DNA from: Methylopila sp. M107
GTDB taxonomy: Bacteria > Pseudomonadota > Alphaproteobacteria > Rhizobiales > Methylopilaceae
Direction of reading: 5' to 3'
Length of the DNA: 64,000 nucleotides
Assembly (NCBI RefSeq): GCF_000384475.1
Contig: NZ_ARWB01000001.1
Coordinates: 410,008-474,007, forward strand
A program made the translations under genes and the position numbers. A model generated the notes under the pieces. That model did no database searches. It was given only the letters and a program-made list of their open reading frames with translations, and was not told where the DNA came from. Below are positions 54,293 to 61,943 of the stretch, piece after piece. The first letter of the stretch is position 1. Every line of letters begins with the position of its first letter.

Positions 54293-55396
54293 ATGCCGAC
54301 CCGCCGCCACCTTCTCGCCGGAGCCGCCGCAGGCGCTGCGATCCTCAGCGCCGCGCCGGCGCTTGGGCAGCTTTACCGTCCGTTGCCGTCCAATCCGGCC
54401 GGGGGGCGCTATCGCCCGCCGGGGCGGCTCGGCATGGGCGGAACGCAGGTCGCGGGCAACTTCGTCGTCACCGGCGACGAACAGGCGGCGTCCGCGCTGC
54501 AGGCCTCCTGGGACAACGGGGTTCGCTATTACGACACGTCGCCCTGGTACGGTCTCGGCCTCTCCGAGCGCCGCTTCGGCGCCTTCTTCCACGACAAGCC
54601 GCGCGACGAGTTCGTGATCTCGACCAAGGTCGGCCGCCTGCTCGTGCCCGACCAGAAGGTCGCCGGGACCAAGGTCGGGAACTGGGCCGAGGTTCCGCCG
54701 TTCCGCCACGTCTACGACTACACGGCGGAAGGAACGCGCCGCTCGATCGAGGACAGCCTGCAGCGGCTCGGCCTCGCCTCGCTCGACATCGTGTTCATCC
54801 ATGACCTGTCGCCGGACAATGGCGACATGAAGGATCGCTATCTGGACTATCTCGAACAGGCCAAGAAGGGCGCGATGCCGGAACTCACCCGCATGCGCGA
54901 GCAGGGGCTGATCAAGGCCTGGGGGCTCGGGGTCAACACGCTGGAGCCTGCGCTCGCCGCGTTCGAAGCGGCCGATCCCGATATCATCCTGTCGGCGACG
55001 CAGTACTCGATCATGAAGCACGAGGATGCGCTGAAGCGGCTGATGCCGGTCGCCAAACAGCGCGGCGCCTCGGTCGTGGTCGGCGCGCCGCTGAACGCCG
55101 GATTCTTGGCCGGCAAGGCGCGCTACGACTATGCGGGCAAGATTCCGCAAGGCGCGCTGGAGAAGCGCGAAAAGCTGGCTGCGGTCGCGGCGCGCTACGG
55201 AACGGATTTGCGCACCGTCGCGCTGCATTTCGCGAACGCCAACCCGACCGTCTCGGCGATCATTCCCGGCGCGCGCGACGCGAGGCAGGCGACCGAAAAC
55301 GCCGCCTCGATGCGCGCGACGCTTCCCGCCGCTCTCTGGGACGAGTTGCGCGAAGCGCGGCTGATCTCGACGGACGCCCCGACTCCGTCGGTCTAG
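54293..55396 (+). CDS. Aldo/keto reductase with Tat-type signal peptide
   Basis: 367 residues. The N-terminus P-T-R-R-H-L-L-A-G-A-A-A-G-A-A-I-L resembles a twin-arginine signal, so the enzyme is probably exported. The AKR tetrad is visible: D and Y in Y-Y-D-T-S-P-W-Y-G, K in I-S-T-K-V-G, H in F-I-H-D. It resembles the L-fucose/D-threo-aldose 1-dehydrogenase branch. An exported AKR would be unusual, since NAD(P) is not periplasmic; the cofactor issue is unresolved. Confidence 0.85.
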   Translation: MPTRRHLLAGAAAGAAILSAAPALGQLYRPLPSNPAGGRYRPPGRLGMGGTQVAGNFVVTGDEQAASALQASWDNGVRYYDTSPWYGLGLSERRFGAFFHDKPRDEFVISTKVGRLLVPDQKVAGTKVGNWAEVPPFRHVYDYTAEGTRRSIEDSLQRLGLASLDIVFIHDLSPDNGDMKDRYLDYLEQAKKGAMPELTRMREQGLIKAWGLGVNTLEPALAAFEAADPDIILSATQYSIMKHEDALKRLMPVAKQRGASVVVGAPLNAGFLAGKARYDYAGKIPQGALEKREKLAAVAARYGTDLRTVALHFANANPTVSAIIPGARDARQATENAASMRATLPAALWDELREARLISTDAPTPSV

Positions 55397-55412
55397 GCCC
55401 AACTGACCCAAC

Positions 55413-55497
55413 CGTCATGCCCGGACTTAATCCGGGCCTTCATCCGACCGGCCGCGTCCGCGGCCGGTGGATCGCCCGGTCGAATCCGGCGATGACG
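55413..55497. repeat. Imperfect palindromic intergenic repeat, family D
   Basis: Starts CGTCATGCCCGG and ends CCGGCGATGACG, with inner pairs CGGCCGCG/CGCGGCCG and several mismatches. It lies between the convergent AKR and glutathionyl-hydroquinone reductase genes. The CGTCAT/ATGACG ends are the same as in the repeat holding the IS110 element. Confidence 0.7.
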
Positions 55498-55522
55498 GCG
55501 GAAAGCGCAGCGCATCCGTGCT

Positions 55523-56503
55523 TCAGTCCAAACTCTCCCGCCCATGGGCCGCGTCGAGGTCGAGCTCGGGCCCAAGTGGGACGATGCGCGTCGGATTGAT
55601 GGTCGGGTGCGACCAGTAATAGTGCGTATTGATATGCGCGAAATTCACCGTCTCACGGAAGGCGGGGCGCTGGTAGAGATCGCGCAGATAGCCCGACAGG
55701 TTCGGATAGTCCGCGATCCTCCGCCCGTTGCACTTGAAGTGCCCGACATAGACGGCGTCGAAGCGGATGAGCGTTGTGAAGAGGCGCACGTCCGCCTCGG
55801 TGATCCTGGCGCCCGTCAGGAAGCGTCGCCGCCCCAACTGCGCGTCGAGCCAGTCAAGTTCGTCGAACAGCGCGAGATAAGCCTCCTCATAGGCCGCTTG
55901 CGACGTCGCGAAGCCGGCGCGATAGACGCCGTTGTTGACCCGCTCGTAGACCCGCGCGTTGAGCGCGTCGATCTCGTCCCGCAGCGGCTCGGGGTAAAGG
56001 TCTACTGAATTGCCCGTCAGCCCGTCGAAGGCCGCGTTGAGCATGCGGATGATCTCGGCCGACTCGTTCGAGACAATCGTGTTTCGCGCCTTGTCCCAAA
56101 GCACGGGGACCGTGACGCGCGTCGTCGCTCCGGGCGCGGCCTTCAGGTACACCTCGTAGAGCCGCCTTGCGCCGTTGACGGCGTCCGGCGTCGCGCCCGG
56201 GAAATCGCCGAACACCCAGCCCTCCTCGCCCATGCGCGGGTCGACGACGAAGACGTCGATGAGCTTCTCGAGGCCCTTCAGCTTGCGGACGACCAGCGTG
56301 CGGTGCGCCCATGGGCAGGCGAGCGAGACGTAGAGGCAGTAGCGCCCGGCCTCGGCCTCGAACCCGCCGTCGCCCGATGGGCCGGGCGCGCCGTCTTGCG
56401 TCAGCCAGTTGCGGAACTGCGAGGCCTGGCGCTCGAACCGGCCGCCGGACGTCGACGTGTCGTACCACCTGTCCTGCCAGCGGCCCTCGACCAGCAATCC
56501 CAT
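55523..56503 (-). CDS. yqjG: Glutathionyl-hydroquinone reductase (YqjG/Xi-class GST)
   Basis: 326 residues. The Xi-class pattern is clear: catalytic C63 in L-A-C-P-W-A-H-R, V-V-D-P-R-M, P-V-L-W-D-K, then V-N-N-G-V-Y-R-A-G-F-A, and the terminal H-Y-Y-W-S-H-P-T-I-N-P motif. It reduces glutathionyl-hydroquinones in the cytoplasm. Confidence 0.94.
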   Translation of the reverse strand: MGLLVEGRWQDRWYDTSTSGGRFERQASQFRNWLTQDGAPGPSGDGGFEAEAGRYCLYVSLACPWAHRTLVVRKLKGLEKLIDVFVVDPRMGEEGWVFGDFPGATPDAVNGARRLYEVYLKAAPGATTRVTVPVLWDKARNTIVSNESAEIIRMLNAAFDGLTGNSVDLYPEPLRDEIDALNARVYERVNNGVYRAGFATSQAAYEEAYLALFDELDWLDAQLGRRRFLTGARITEADVRLFTTLIRFDAVYVGHFKCNGRRIADYPNLSGYLRDLYQRPAFRETVNFAHINTHYYWSHPTINPTRIVPLGPELDLDAAHGRESLD

Positions 56504-56821
56504 GGCCGCGTCTCCCTCGTCTCGATCGTCGTGTCCGCCCCGACGCGCGCTGGTTTGAGCTTTCGATCCATCGCCGGGTCAAGGCCGGCGATGGAGAAGA
56601 CGGCGTGCGCGCGCGCAATCTGACGGCGTTCGCCTGCGTTCCGGCTGGCGCTTCGCCCGCCCGCGTGATATGCGCCGCGCCGTCATGACGCTGATCGCAA
56701 AGTCCCTTCTCCGACGACGCCCCGCACGGCGCGCCCTCGCGCCGAACGGCTGAGCTTTGCGCGCCGTCGGGCGCGCGGGCGGCCGCCCGATCCGGCCAAC
56801 CCCTGTCGTCCGAAGCGCATC
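56504..56821. other. 318-bp divergent intergenic region with a hairpin
   Basis: The only structure seen is TCCATCGCCGG-GTCAAGG-CCGGCGATGGA at 56567-56595, a perfect 11-bp stem without a U-run, like one arm of the palindromic repeats elsewhere in the window. The rest is GC-rich sequence with no convincing gene or promoter. Confidence 0.6.
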
Positions 56822-57343
56822 ATGACCTCTCTTCCGCTCGCCATCCTCCACGAACAGCCCGACGACGCGCCCGCGATCGAGAAGCTGCAGGAGCGCGCCT
56901 TCGGCCCCGGCCGCTACGCCCGCACGGCCTATCGCCTGCGCGAGGGCGTCGCCCCGATGGCGGAGCTGTCCTTCGTGGCGCGGGTGGGCACGTTTCTGGT
57001 TGGTTCGAACCGGATGTCGCCCATCAAGATCGGCGAGGCGCAGGCGCTGCTCCTAGGGCCGCTGGTGGTCGATCCGGCGTTCCGCAGCCGCGGAATCGGC
57101 GAGGCCCTGCTCGACGCCTCGCTCAAGTCCGCCGCTGACCTCGGCCACGGCCTCGTCATGCTGGTGGGCGACGAGCCCTATTATCGGCGCGTCGGCTTCT
57201 CGCGGATTCCGGACGGGCGGGTGAGCCTGCCAGGCCCTGTCGATCCGAACCGGGTCCTGTGGCGGTCGCTGGTCGCCAACGCCGAGCAGGCCGCGACAGG
57301 GCCGGCGCGGCGCGGGTTCTGGGCGCTCAGCGCGTCCGCGTGA
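56822..57343 (+). CDS. GNAT-family N-acetyltransferase
   Basis: 173 residues. Acetyl-CoA site L-G-P-L-V-V-D-P-A-F-R-S-R-G-I-G-E-A-L-L (motif A, R/Q-x-x-G-x-G/A) and G-D-E-P-Y-Y-R-R-V-G-F (motif B). It is of the YhbS-like branch; substrate unknown. Its last 17 bases overlap the convergent ATP-grasp gene. Confidence 0.9.
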   Translation: MTSLPLAILHEQPDDAPAIEKLQERAFGPGRYARTAYRLREGVAPMAELSFVARVGTFLVGSNRMSPIKIGEAQALLLGPLVVDPAFRSRGIGEALLDASLKSAADLGHGLVMLVGDEPYYRRVGFSRIPDGRVSLPGPVDPNRVLWRSLVANAEQAATGPARRGFWALSASA

Positions 57344-59195
57344 CGGCGAGCACGGTCGGCGCCCGGGCGGCGGGCAGTTCGGCGAGGTTGCGCGCGACCA
57401 GCCGGTCGAGCTGGCGGTCGAGCAATGGGCCGAGCGGCGAGGCCGCGACCGGCTCGCGATAGCAGCGCTGGATGAAGGCGTAGTCCATGTTGGCGTTGCC
57501 TTCGAGGAGCATGGGCCCCTCGGGCGTCATCGCGATGTCCCAGCCGACCACGACCTTCGAGGCGAACTGCCGGTGGGCGCGGACCGCCGCTTCGGCGATC
57601 TCGGCCCACACCTCGAGCCGGCGTCCCTCGACCGGCTCGCCGGTCGCCGGATGGCGCGCATGCCATGCGCCGCAGGTCGGCGCCTTGTCGCCCGTGAGGG
57701 GCCCGAGCGCGCCGGTTTCGAGGTCGATCGCCGCGCCCCACTCCTTCTCTGGGAATTCCGGCCAGCTCGGTTCGAACCGCCTGAGAACGCGCAGCACGCC
57801 ATGGGTGACGCGCGGCTCGTCGCGCTCGTCGAGGCAAGTGACGACGCGGAACACCAGCAGGGCGTCTCGCGCAAGGCTCGCGATCGACCGATGGTTGGCG
57901 AGCTTCGGCTGCAGGATCAGTTTTTTATCCGCCGAAAGCTCGGCGAGCCGCGTAAACAGGCCGTTGAGAGAGAGGGCCTCGCCGGCTTCGTCGCGATAGG
58001 CGAACGGGCCGGTGCGGGTAAAGTTCAGCGTGAACTTGCCGCCTCGTCCCTTGCGTTCCTTGACGAACAGGTCGCGGTCGAACGCCTCTCTGTCGGCGAA
58101 GACGTCGCAGGCGCGCGCCTCGAACAGCGCCAGGATCGGCGCCGAGGCGACGTCGCCGTCTTCGCAGATGCGCCAGAAGACGAGCTTGTCGTTGAGGTCC
58201 GTCGACGGGCCCGGTCCCGCCCGCATGTGCTGGATCGCCCGCGTCAGTCCGTTCTTGGTCTCGATGCGCGTGAGCGACGCGTCGGCCGCCTCAAGGCCGT
58301 CCTTCCGGTACAGGCCGAGGAGATAGAAGCTGAACGGGTCGATCCCGCGGCCGAGCGCGATGCGGACCATCCGGGCGAGCTGGCGCGGCGCACAGCCGGC
58401 GCCGTCCTTCCGCGCGCTCGCGGCGCCGCGCGGAAGGTAGACCGCGGCCATTCCAAGCAGAACGAACTGCCGGAGGATCGGCGCCTGCAGCAGCGGATAG
58501 CTCGTCGGGTAGCGGGCGCAGGACTCGATCCGGAAGTCGTGAAAGATCTCGCGCGCCTTCGCGCCCAGCCGCGCGAGCGGGAAATCGTAGGTTTTGAGCG
58601 GCGCGAACGCCGTCAGCAGCAGGGCGAAGCCGTAGCCCATGATGGACATGAGCTCGCCTGTGTCTCCGATGAGGTCGATCAGCGCCAGATGTCCGTGCGC
58701 GCGCAGCGGCGCGGTCAGGACGGCGGCGAGCGCGAGGCCGTGTGCGCCAAGCTGCACCGCGAGCGCTCCGCGCATCACGGCCATAACCGAGCGGCGCATC
58801 GCATAGCGGCGCGCGCAGGCGTAGATCAGCAGCGCTCCGGTCAGCGAAAGCGCGATCGTCGTGAGAATGCCGGTCAGCGGATAGGCGTGGATCGGCGCGA
58901 AGCGATCGATGTTGTCCTCGAGCGCCAACAGCGCCATGCCGAGGCAGGCCGCCGCCCAGCCGGTCCTGAGGTCGCGGTCGCGCCGCCATGTCCAGAGCTG
59001 CAGTGCGGACCATGCGAGGCCCATGGCCGCGAGGAGCTGGTTGGAGAGATCGATCGGCGCATGGGGCGCCCAAGGCTTTTGGTGCGACGCGATCTGCAGC
59101 GCGAGCGCCGTCAGCGTGACCGCGCCGCCGAGCAGCAACGGCGCGCGCTGGCTGGCAAAGAACGAGGCGGCGATGGAGCGCGACGTCGCAGGCAT
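57327..59195 (-). CDS. Membrane protein with C-terminal sugar-transfer-associated ATP-grasp domain
   Basis: 622 residues. The N-terminal third (about 15-210) has six or so membrane helices; the C-terminal part (about 270-610) is an ATP-grasp of the sugar-transfer-associated type, with K in K-L-I-L-Q-P-K-L, V-V-V-G-W-D-I-A and L-L-E-G-N-A-N-M-D. Such domains occur in operons for cell-wall or capsule sugar and peptide ligation. A fusion to an N-terminal membrane domain is uncommon. It is a lone gene here, with no glycosyltransferases nearby. Confidence 0.8.
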   Translation of the reverse strand: MPATSRSIAASFFASQRAPLLLGGAVTLTALALQIASHQKPWAPHAPIDLSNQLLAAMGLAWSALQLWTWRRDRDLRTGWAAACLGMALLALEDNIDRFAPIHAYPLTGILTTIALSLTGALLIYACARRYAMRRSVMAVMRGALAVQLGAHGLALAAVLTAPLRAHGHLALIDLIGDTGELMSIMGYGFALLLTAFAPLKTYDFPLARLGAKAREIFHDFRIESCARYPTSYPLLQAPILRQFVLLGMAAVYLPRGAASARKDGAGCAPRQLARMVRIALGRGIDPFSFYLLGLYRKDGLEAADASLTRIETKNGLTRAIQHMRAGPGPSTDLNDKLVFWRICEDGDVASAPILALFEARACDVFADREAFDRDLFVKERKGRGGKFTLNFTRTGPFAYRDEAGEALSLNGLFTRLAELSADKKLILQPKLANHRSIASLARDALLVFRVVTCLDERDEPRVTHGVLRVLRRFEPSWPEFPEKEWGAAIDLETGALGPLTGDKAPTCGAWHARHPATGEPVEGRRLEVWAEIAEAAVRAHRQFASKVVVGWDIAMTPEGPMLLEGNANMDYAFIQRCYREPVAASPLGPLLDRQLDRLVARNLAELPAARAPTVLAVTRTR

Positions 59196-59338
59196 GTGCA
59201 GGTCCTCGCAGGCGGGGCCGCGAACGCGATCATGGGCGCGTCGTCTGTGAGTGGTCCGCCCGGCCTATGGCGGAATGAAGGCTCCGGCGTCGCCCCGGCC
59301 TGCGGCATTCGCGCCGGGAAACCGCTCAGAGCTGCGCG

Positions 59339-59938
59339 TCAGCCAAGCTTGGACGCGTCCGGCACCACGACGGCGAACAGGTCCGCGAGGCTCGACAGCG
59401 CCCCGTCATGGACCTCCTGCGCGGAGCGCGACGGCTTGCCGACCGCGCCCGGCAGCGGCCGGCTGGCGGTCGCGTTCTCGACGATGGTGACGCCGTAGCC
59501 GAGATCGACCGCGGCGCGCGCGGTCGAATCCACGCACATGTGCGTCATGAAGCCGGTCAGGATCAGGTTCTTGCGGCCGAGTTTTGCGAGCGCCGGCGCG
59601 AACTCCGGATTGGTGAAGCCGTTCGGCAGTTCTTTCTTGAACACCGGCTCGCCCTGCTTCGGGGCGGCTTGAGGGGCGATCTCTGCGCCTTCCGTGCCCT
59701 CGACGAAGACGCCCGCGGGCGCGCGATGGGCGAGGTGCACGATCGGCGTGCCGGCGGCGCGCGCGTCCGCCAGCAAGCTCGCGATCGCCTTGAGCGCCGG
59801 CCCGACGGCGGGCAACGCGATCGGACCGTCGACATATTCGTTCTGTGCGTCGATCACCACGAGCGTCGCATCCTTGAGCGAAGCGGGGGCGGGGTTCGCG
59901 CCGGCGAGTTCGAGCAGGGTTTTGGGCGCTTCGGACAT
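59339..59938 (-). CDS. Isochorismatase-like cysteine hydrolase
   Basis: 199 residues. Cysteine-hydrolase triad D30 (V-I-D-A-Q-N), K123 (G-R-K-N-L-I-L-T-G) and C135 (M-T-H-M-C-V-D-S). The start at 59938 is chosen because GAGGAG lies seven bases upstream. Substrate (nicotinamide, biuret, isochorismate or similar) unknown. Divergent from the extensin-like lipoprotein gene. Confidence 0.91.
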   Translation of the reverse strand: MSEAPKTLLELAGANPAPASLKDATLVVIDAQNEYVDGPIALPAVGPALKAIASLLADARAAGTPIVHLAHRAPAGVFVEGTEGAEIAPQAAPKQGEPVFKKELPNGFTNPEFAPALAKLGRKNLILTGFMTHMCVDSTARAAVDLGYGVTIVENATASRPLPGAVGKPSRSAQEVHDGALSSLADLFAVVVPDASKLG

Positions 59939-60078
59939 CTGGCGTCTCCTCATGCTGCGCTTTTGGCGGGACCTTGGCGCAAAGCGGCGCCGCCCGATAG
60001 GCCGAGCCGCTTCGACCTTTCGGCGCCCGGCCCAGTCTTGACCCGTTCTTAACCAGACCCGTCGCATTTTACGGACCC

Positions 60079-61044
60079 ATGAGGACCAGTGTTGCGTACG
60101 GCCTCTTGTTGGGCTGCCTTGCGGCGACGCTCTCGGGCTGCAGCTTCGTTCAGAAGCCGCAGCGCGAGGCGTGGCGCGGCCAGGTCGAGCTCGCGTGCCT
60201 CAAGTCCAGGCAGATCGTCCCGACCTCGTTCACGAGGCCGATCAAGGAGATCGAGGGGCCGGGCACCTGCGGCGTAAACCACCCCTTCGAGATCTCGGCC
60301 TTTTCGGACGGCGCCGTCTACGTCTCGCCGACGGCCAGGCTCGGCTGCCCGATGGCGGCGGCGATGAACCGCTGGATGACAGAGGTCGTCCAGCCGACCG
60401 CGATGGCGCGCCTCGGCGTGCGGGTCGCCGAGATCAAGAACATGGCCTCCTATGGCTGCCGCACCCGCAACAACCGGCGCGGCGCGAAGCTCTCTGAGCA
60501 TTCTTTCGGCAACGGCCTCGACATTGGCGGCTTCATCCTGACCGACGGCCGCGAGGTTTCCGTGCTGAAGGACTGGCGGCGGGGCGATCCGGCCGTACAG
60601 GCGTTCCTGCGCGAGGTCCACGCCGGCGCCTGCGGTATGTTCAAGACGGTGCTGGGACCCGGCTCTGACCGCTTCCACGAAAACCACCTGCATCTCGACC
60701 TCGCCCGCCACGGCAGGACCAACAGCGCCTATTGCCGGCCGAAGCCGGTCGAGCCGGAGCCCGCGATGGTTCAGGCGCCTTCGGGCGGCGGCAGGCCGAG
60801 CGGGTATGGCGCTGCGGCCTATCCCGACCAGAGCGGATACGGCCAGCGACATAGCGAGCCGGCGCGGGGCGGTTACGGCGCCGCCGCCGATCCGCAGGCC
60901 GAAGAGGGCTATCCGCTCGAGGACGGCGAAGAGCCGGCGCTGAGCTACGCCCCGAAGCAGAAGCTGCCGGATGTTTTCGGCGCGATCATCAAGGACTGGC
61001 CGAACCCGGACGAGGACTTCGCGGGACTGGAAGGCGACGAGTAG
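60079..61044 (+). CDS. Extensin-family lipoprotein
   Basis: 321 residues. The lipobox L-S-G-C puts the lipidated cysteine at residue 21. An extensin-like C-terminal domain (about 35-225; peptidase M15-like core) has L-S-E-H-S-F-G-N-G-L-D-I-G-G and H-E-N-H-L-H-L-D, with metal-binding His/Asp. It probably cleaves cell-wall peptides in the periplasm. The tail (about 230-321) is a Gly/Tyr/Pro-rich low-complexity stretch. Confidence 0.9.
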   Translation: MRTSVAYGLLLGCLAATLSGCSFVQKPQREAWRGQVELACLKSRQIVPTSFTRPIKEIEGPGTCGVNHPFEISAFSDGAVYVSPTARLGCPMAAAMNRWMTEVVQPTAMARLGVRVAEIKNMASYGCRTRNNRRGAKLSEHSFGNGLDIGGFILTDGREVSVLKDWRRGDPAVQAFLREVHAGACGMFKTVLGPGSDRFHENHLHLDLARHGRTNSAYCRPKPVEPEPAMVQAPSGGGRPSGYGAAAYPDQSGYGQRHSEPARGGYGAAADPQAEEGYPLEDGEEPALSYAPKQKLPDVFGAIIKDWPNPDEDFAGLEGDE

Positions 61045-61082
61045 GCGAACTTGCGAGGCTTATTCGCAATTAGAGACGGTTC

Positions 61083-61943
61083 TTAGCCCGCCGCGATCTT
61101 CGGCTTCGCCCCGTAAAGGTGCTCCTCCGCGGGGAAGCGCCTCGCGCGCACGTCCTCGGCATAGGCCTGCGCGGCTTCCCTGATCGTCCCGCCCACGTCC
61201 GCGTAGCGGCGCACGAACTTCGGCACGTGGCCGAACGTCATGCCCATCATGTCGTCGGTGACGAGGATCTGGCCGTCGCATTCGGCCGAGGCGCCGATGC
61301 CGATGGTCGGCACCCGCACCGTCGAGGTGATGCGCGCCGCGAGCGGCGCCACCACGCCCTCGACCACCATGGCGAAGGCGCCCGCGTCCGCGACCGCTCG
61401 GGCGTCGGCGACGATCTGCTCGGCTTCCGCCGCCTCCCGTCCGCGCGCGGCGTATCCGCCGAGCGCGTTCACCGACTGCGGCTGAAGCCCGATATGAGCG
61501 AGCACGGGGATGCCGCGCTGGGTCAGAAAATTGATGGTCTCGGCCATCACCGCGCCGCCCTCGAGCTTGACGGCGTCGCAGCCGGTCTCGGCGAGGATGC
61601 GGGACGAGTTGCGGAACGCCTGAGCCGGGCTTTCCTGATAGGAGCCGAACGGCAGGTCGACCACGACGAGCGCGTGTTTTGACCCGCGCACGACCGCCGC
61701 GCCATGCGCGATCATCATGTCGAGCGTGACCGGAATGGTCGACTCCATGCCGTAGACCACCATGCCGAGGCTGTCGCCGACCAGCAGCAGGTCGCAGGCC
61801 TCGTCCAGCGCCTGTGCGACCGGCGCGGTATAGGCGGTGAGGCAGACCAGCGGGTCCTTGCCCTTGGCGTTGCGGATCGCGGACACGGTGACGGGCTTCT
61901 TGGCCGCGCCGCCCTCGACGGGCGTCGGTTGATGCACGCTCAT
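61083..61943 (-). CDS. panB: 3-methyl-2-oxobutanoate hydroxymethyltransferase
   Basis: 286 residues; first step of pantothenate synthesis, transfer of a hydroxymethyl group from methylene-tetrahydrofolate to 2-oxoisovalerate. Motifs: [40 protein letters not shown]. Start ATG at 61943 overlaps the stop of the oxoprolinase gene by ATGA, so panB is translated from that message; no panC is adjacent. Confidence 0.96.
   Translation of the reverse strand: MSVHQPTPVEGGAAKKPVTVSAIRNAKGKDPLVCLTAYTAPVAQALDEACDLLLVGDSLGMVVYGMESTIPVTLDMMIAHGAAVVRGSKHALVVVDLPFGSYQESPAQAFRNSSRILAETGCDAVKLEGGAVMAETINFLTQRGIPVLAHIGLQPQSVNALGGYAARGREAAEAEQIVADARAVADAGAFAMVVEGVVAPLAARITSTVRVPTIGIGASAECDGQILVTDDMMGMTFGHVPKFVRRYADVGGTIREAAQAYAEDVRARRFPAEEHLYGAKPKIAAG

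Noticed and set aside
56685..56753. 22-residue open frame before the GNAT gene
   Set aside because: No ribosome-binding site and Arg/Ala-rich random composition.
57573..59498. 641-codon frame antisense to the ATP-grasp gene
   Set aside because: No domain; composition typical of a shadow frame.
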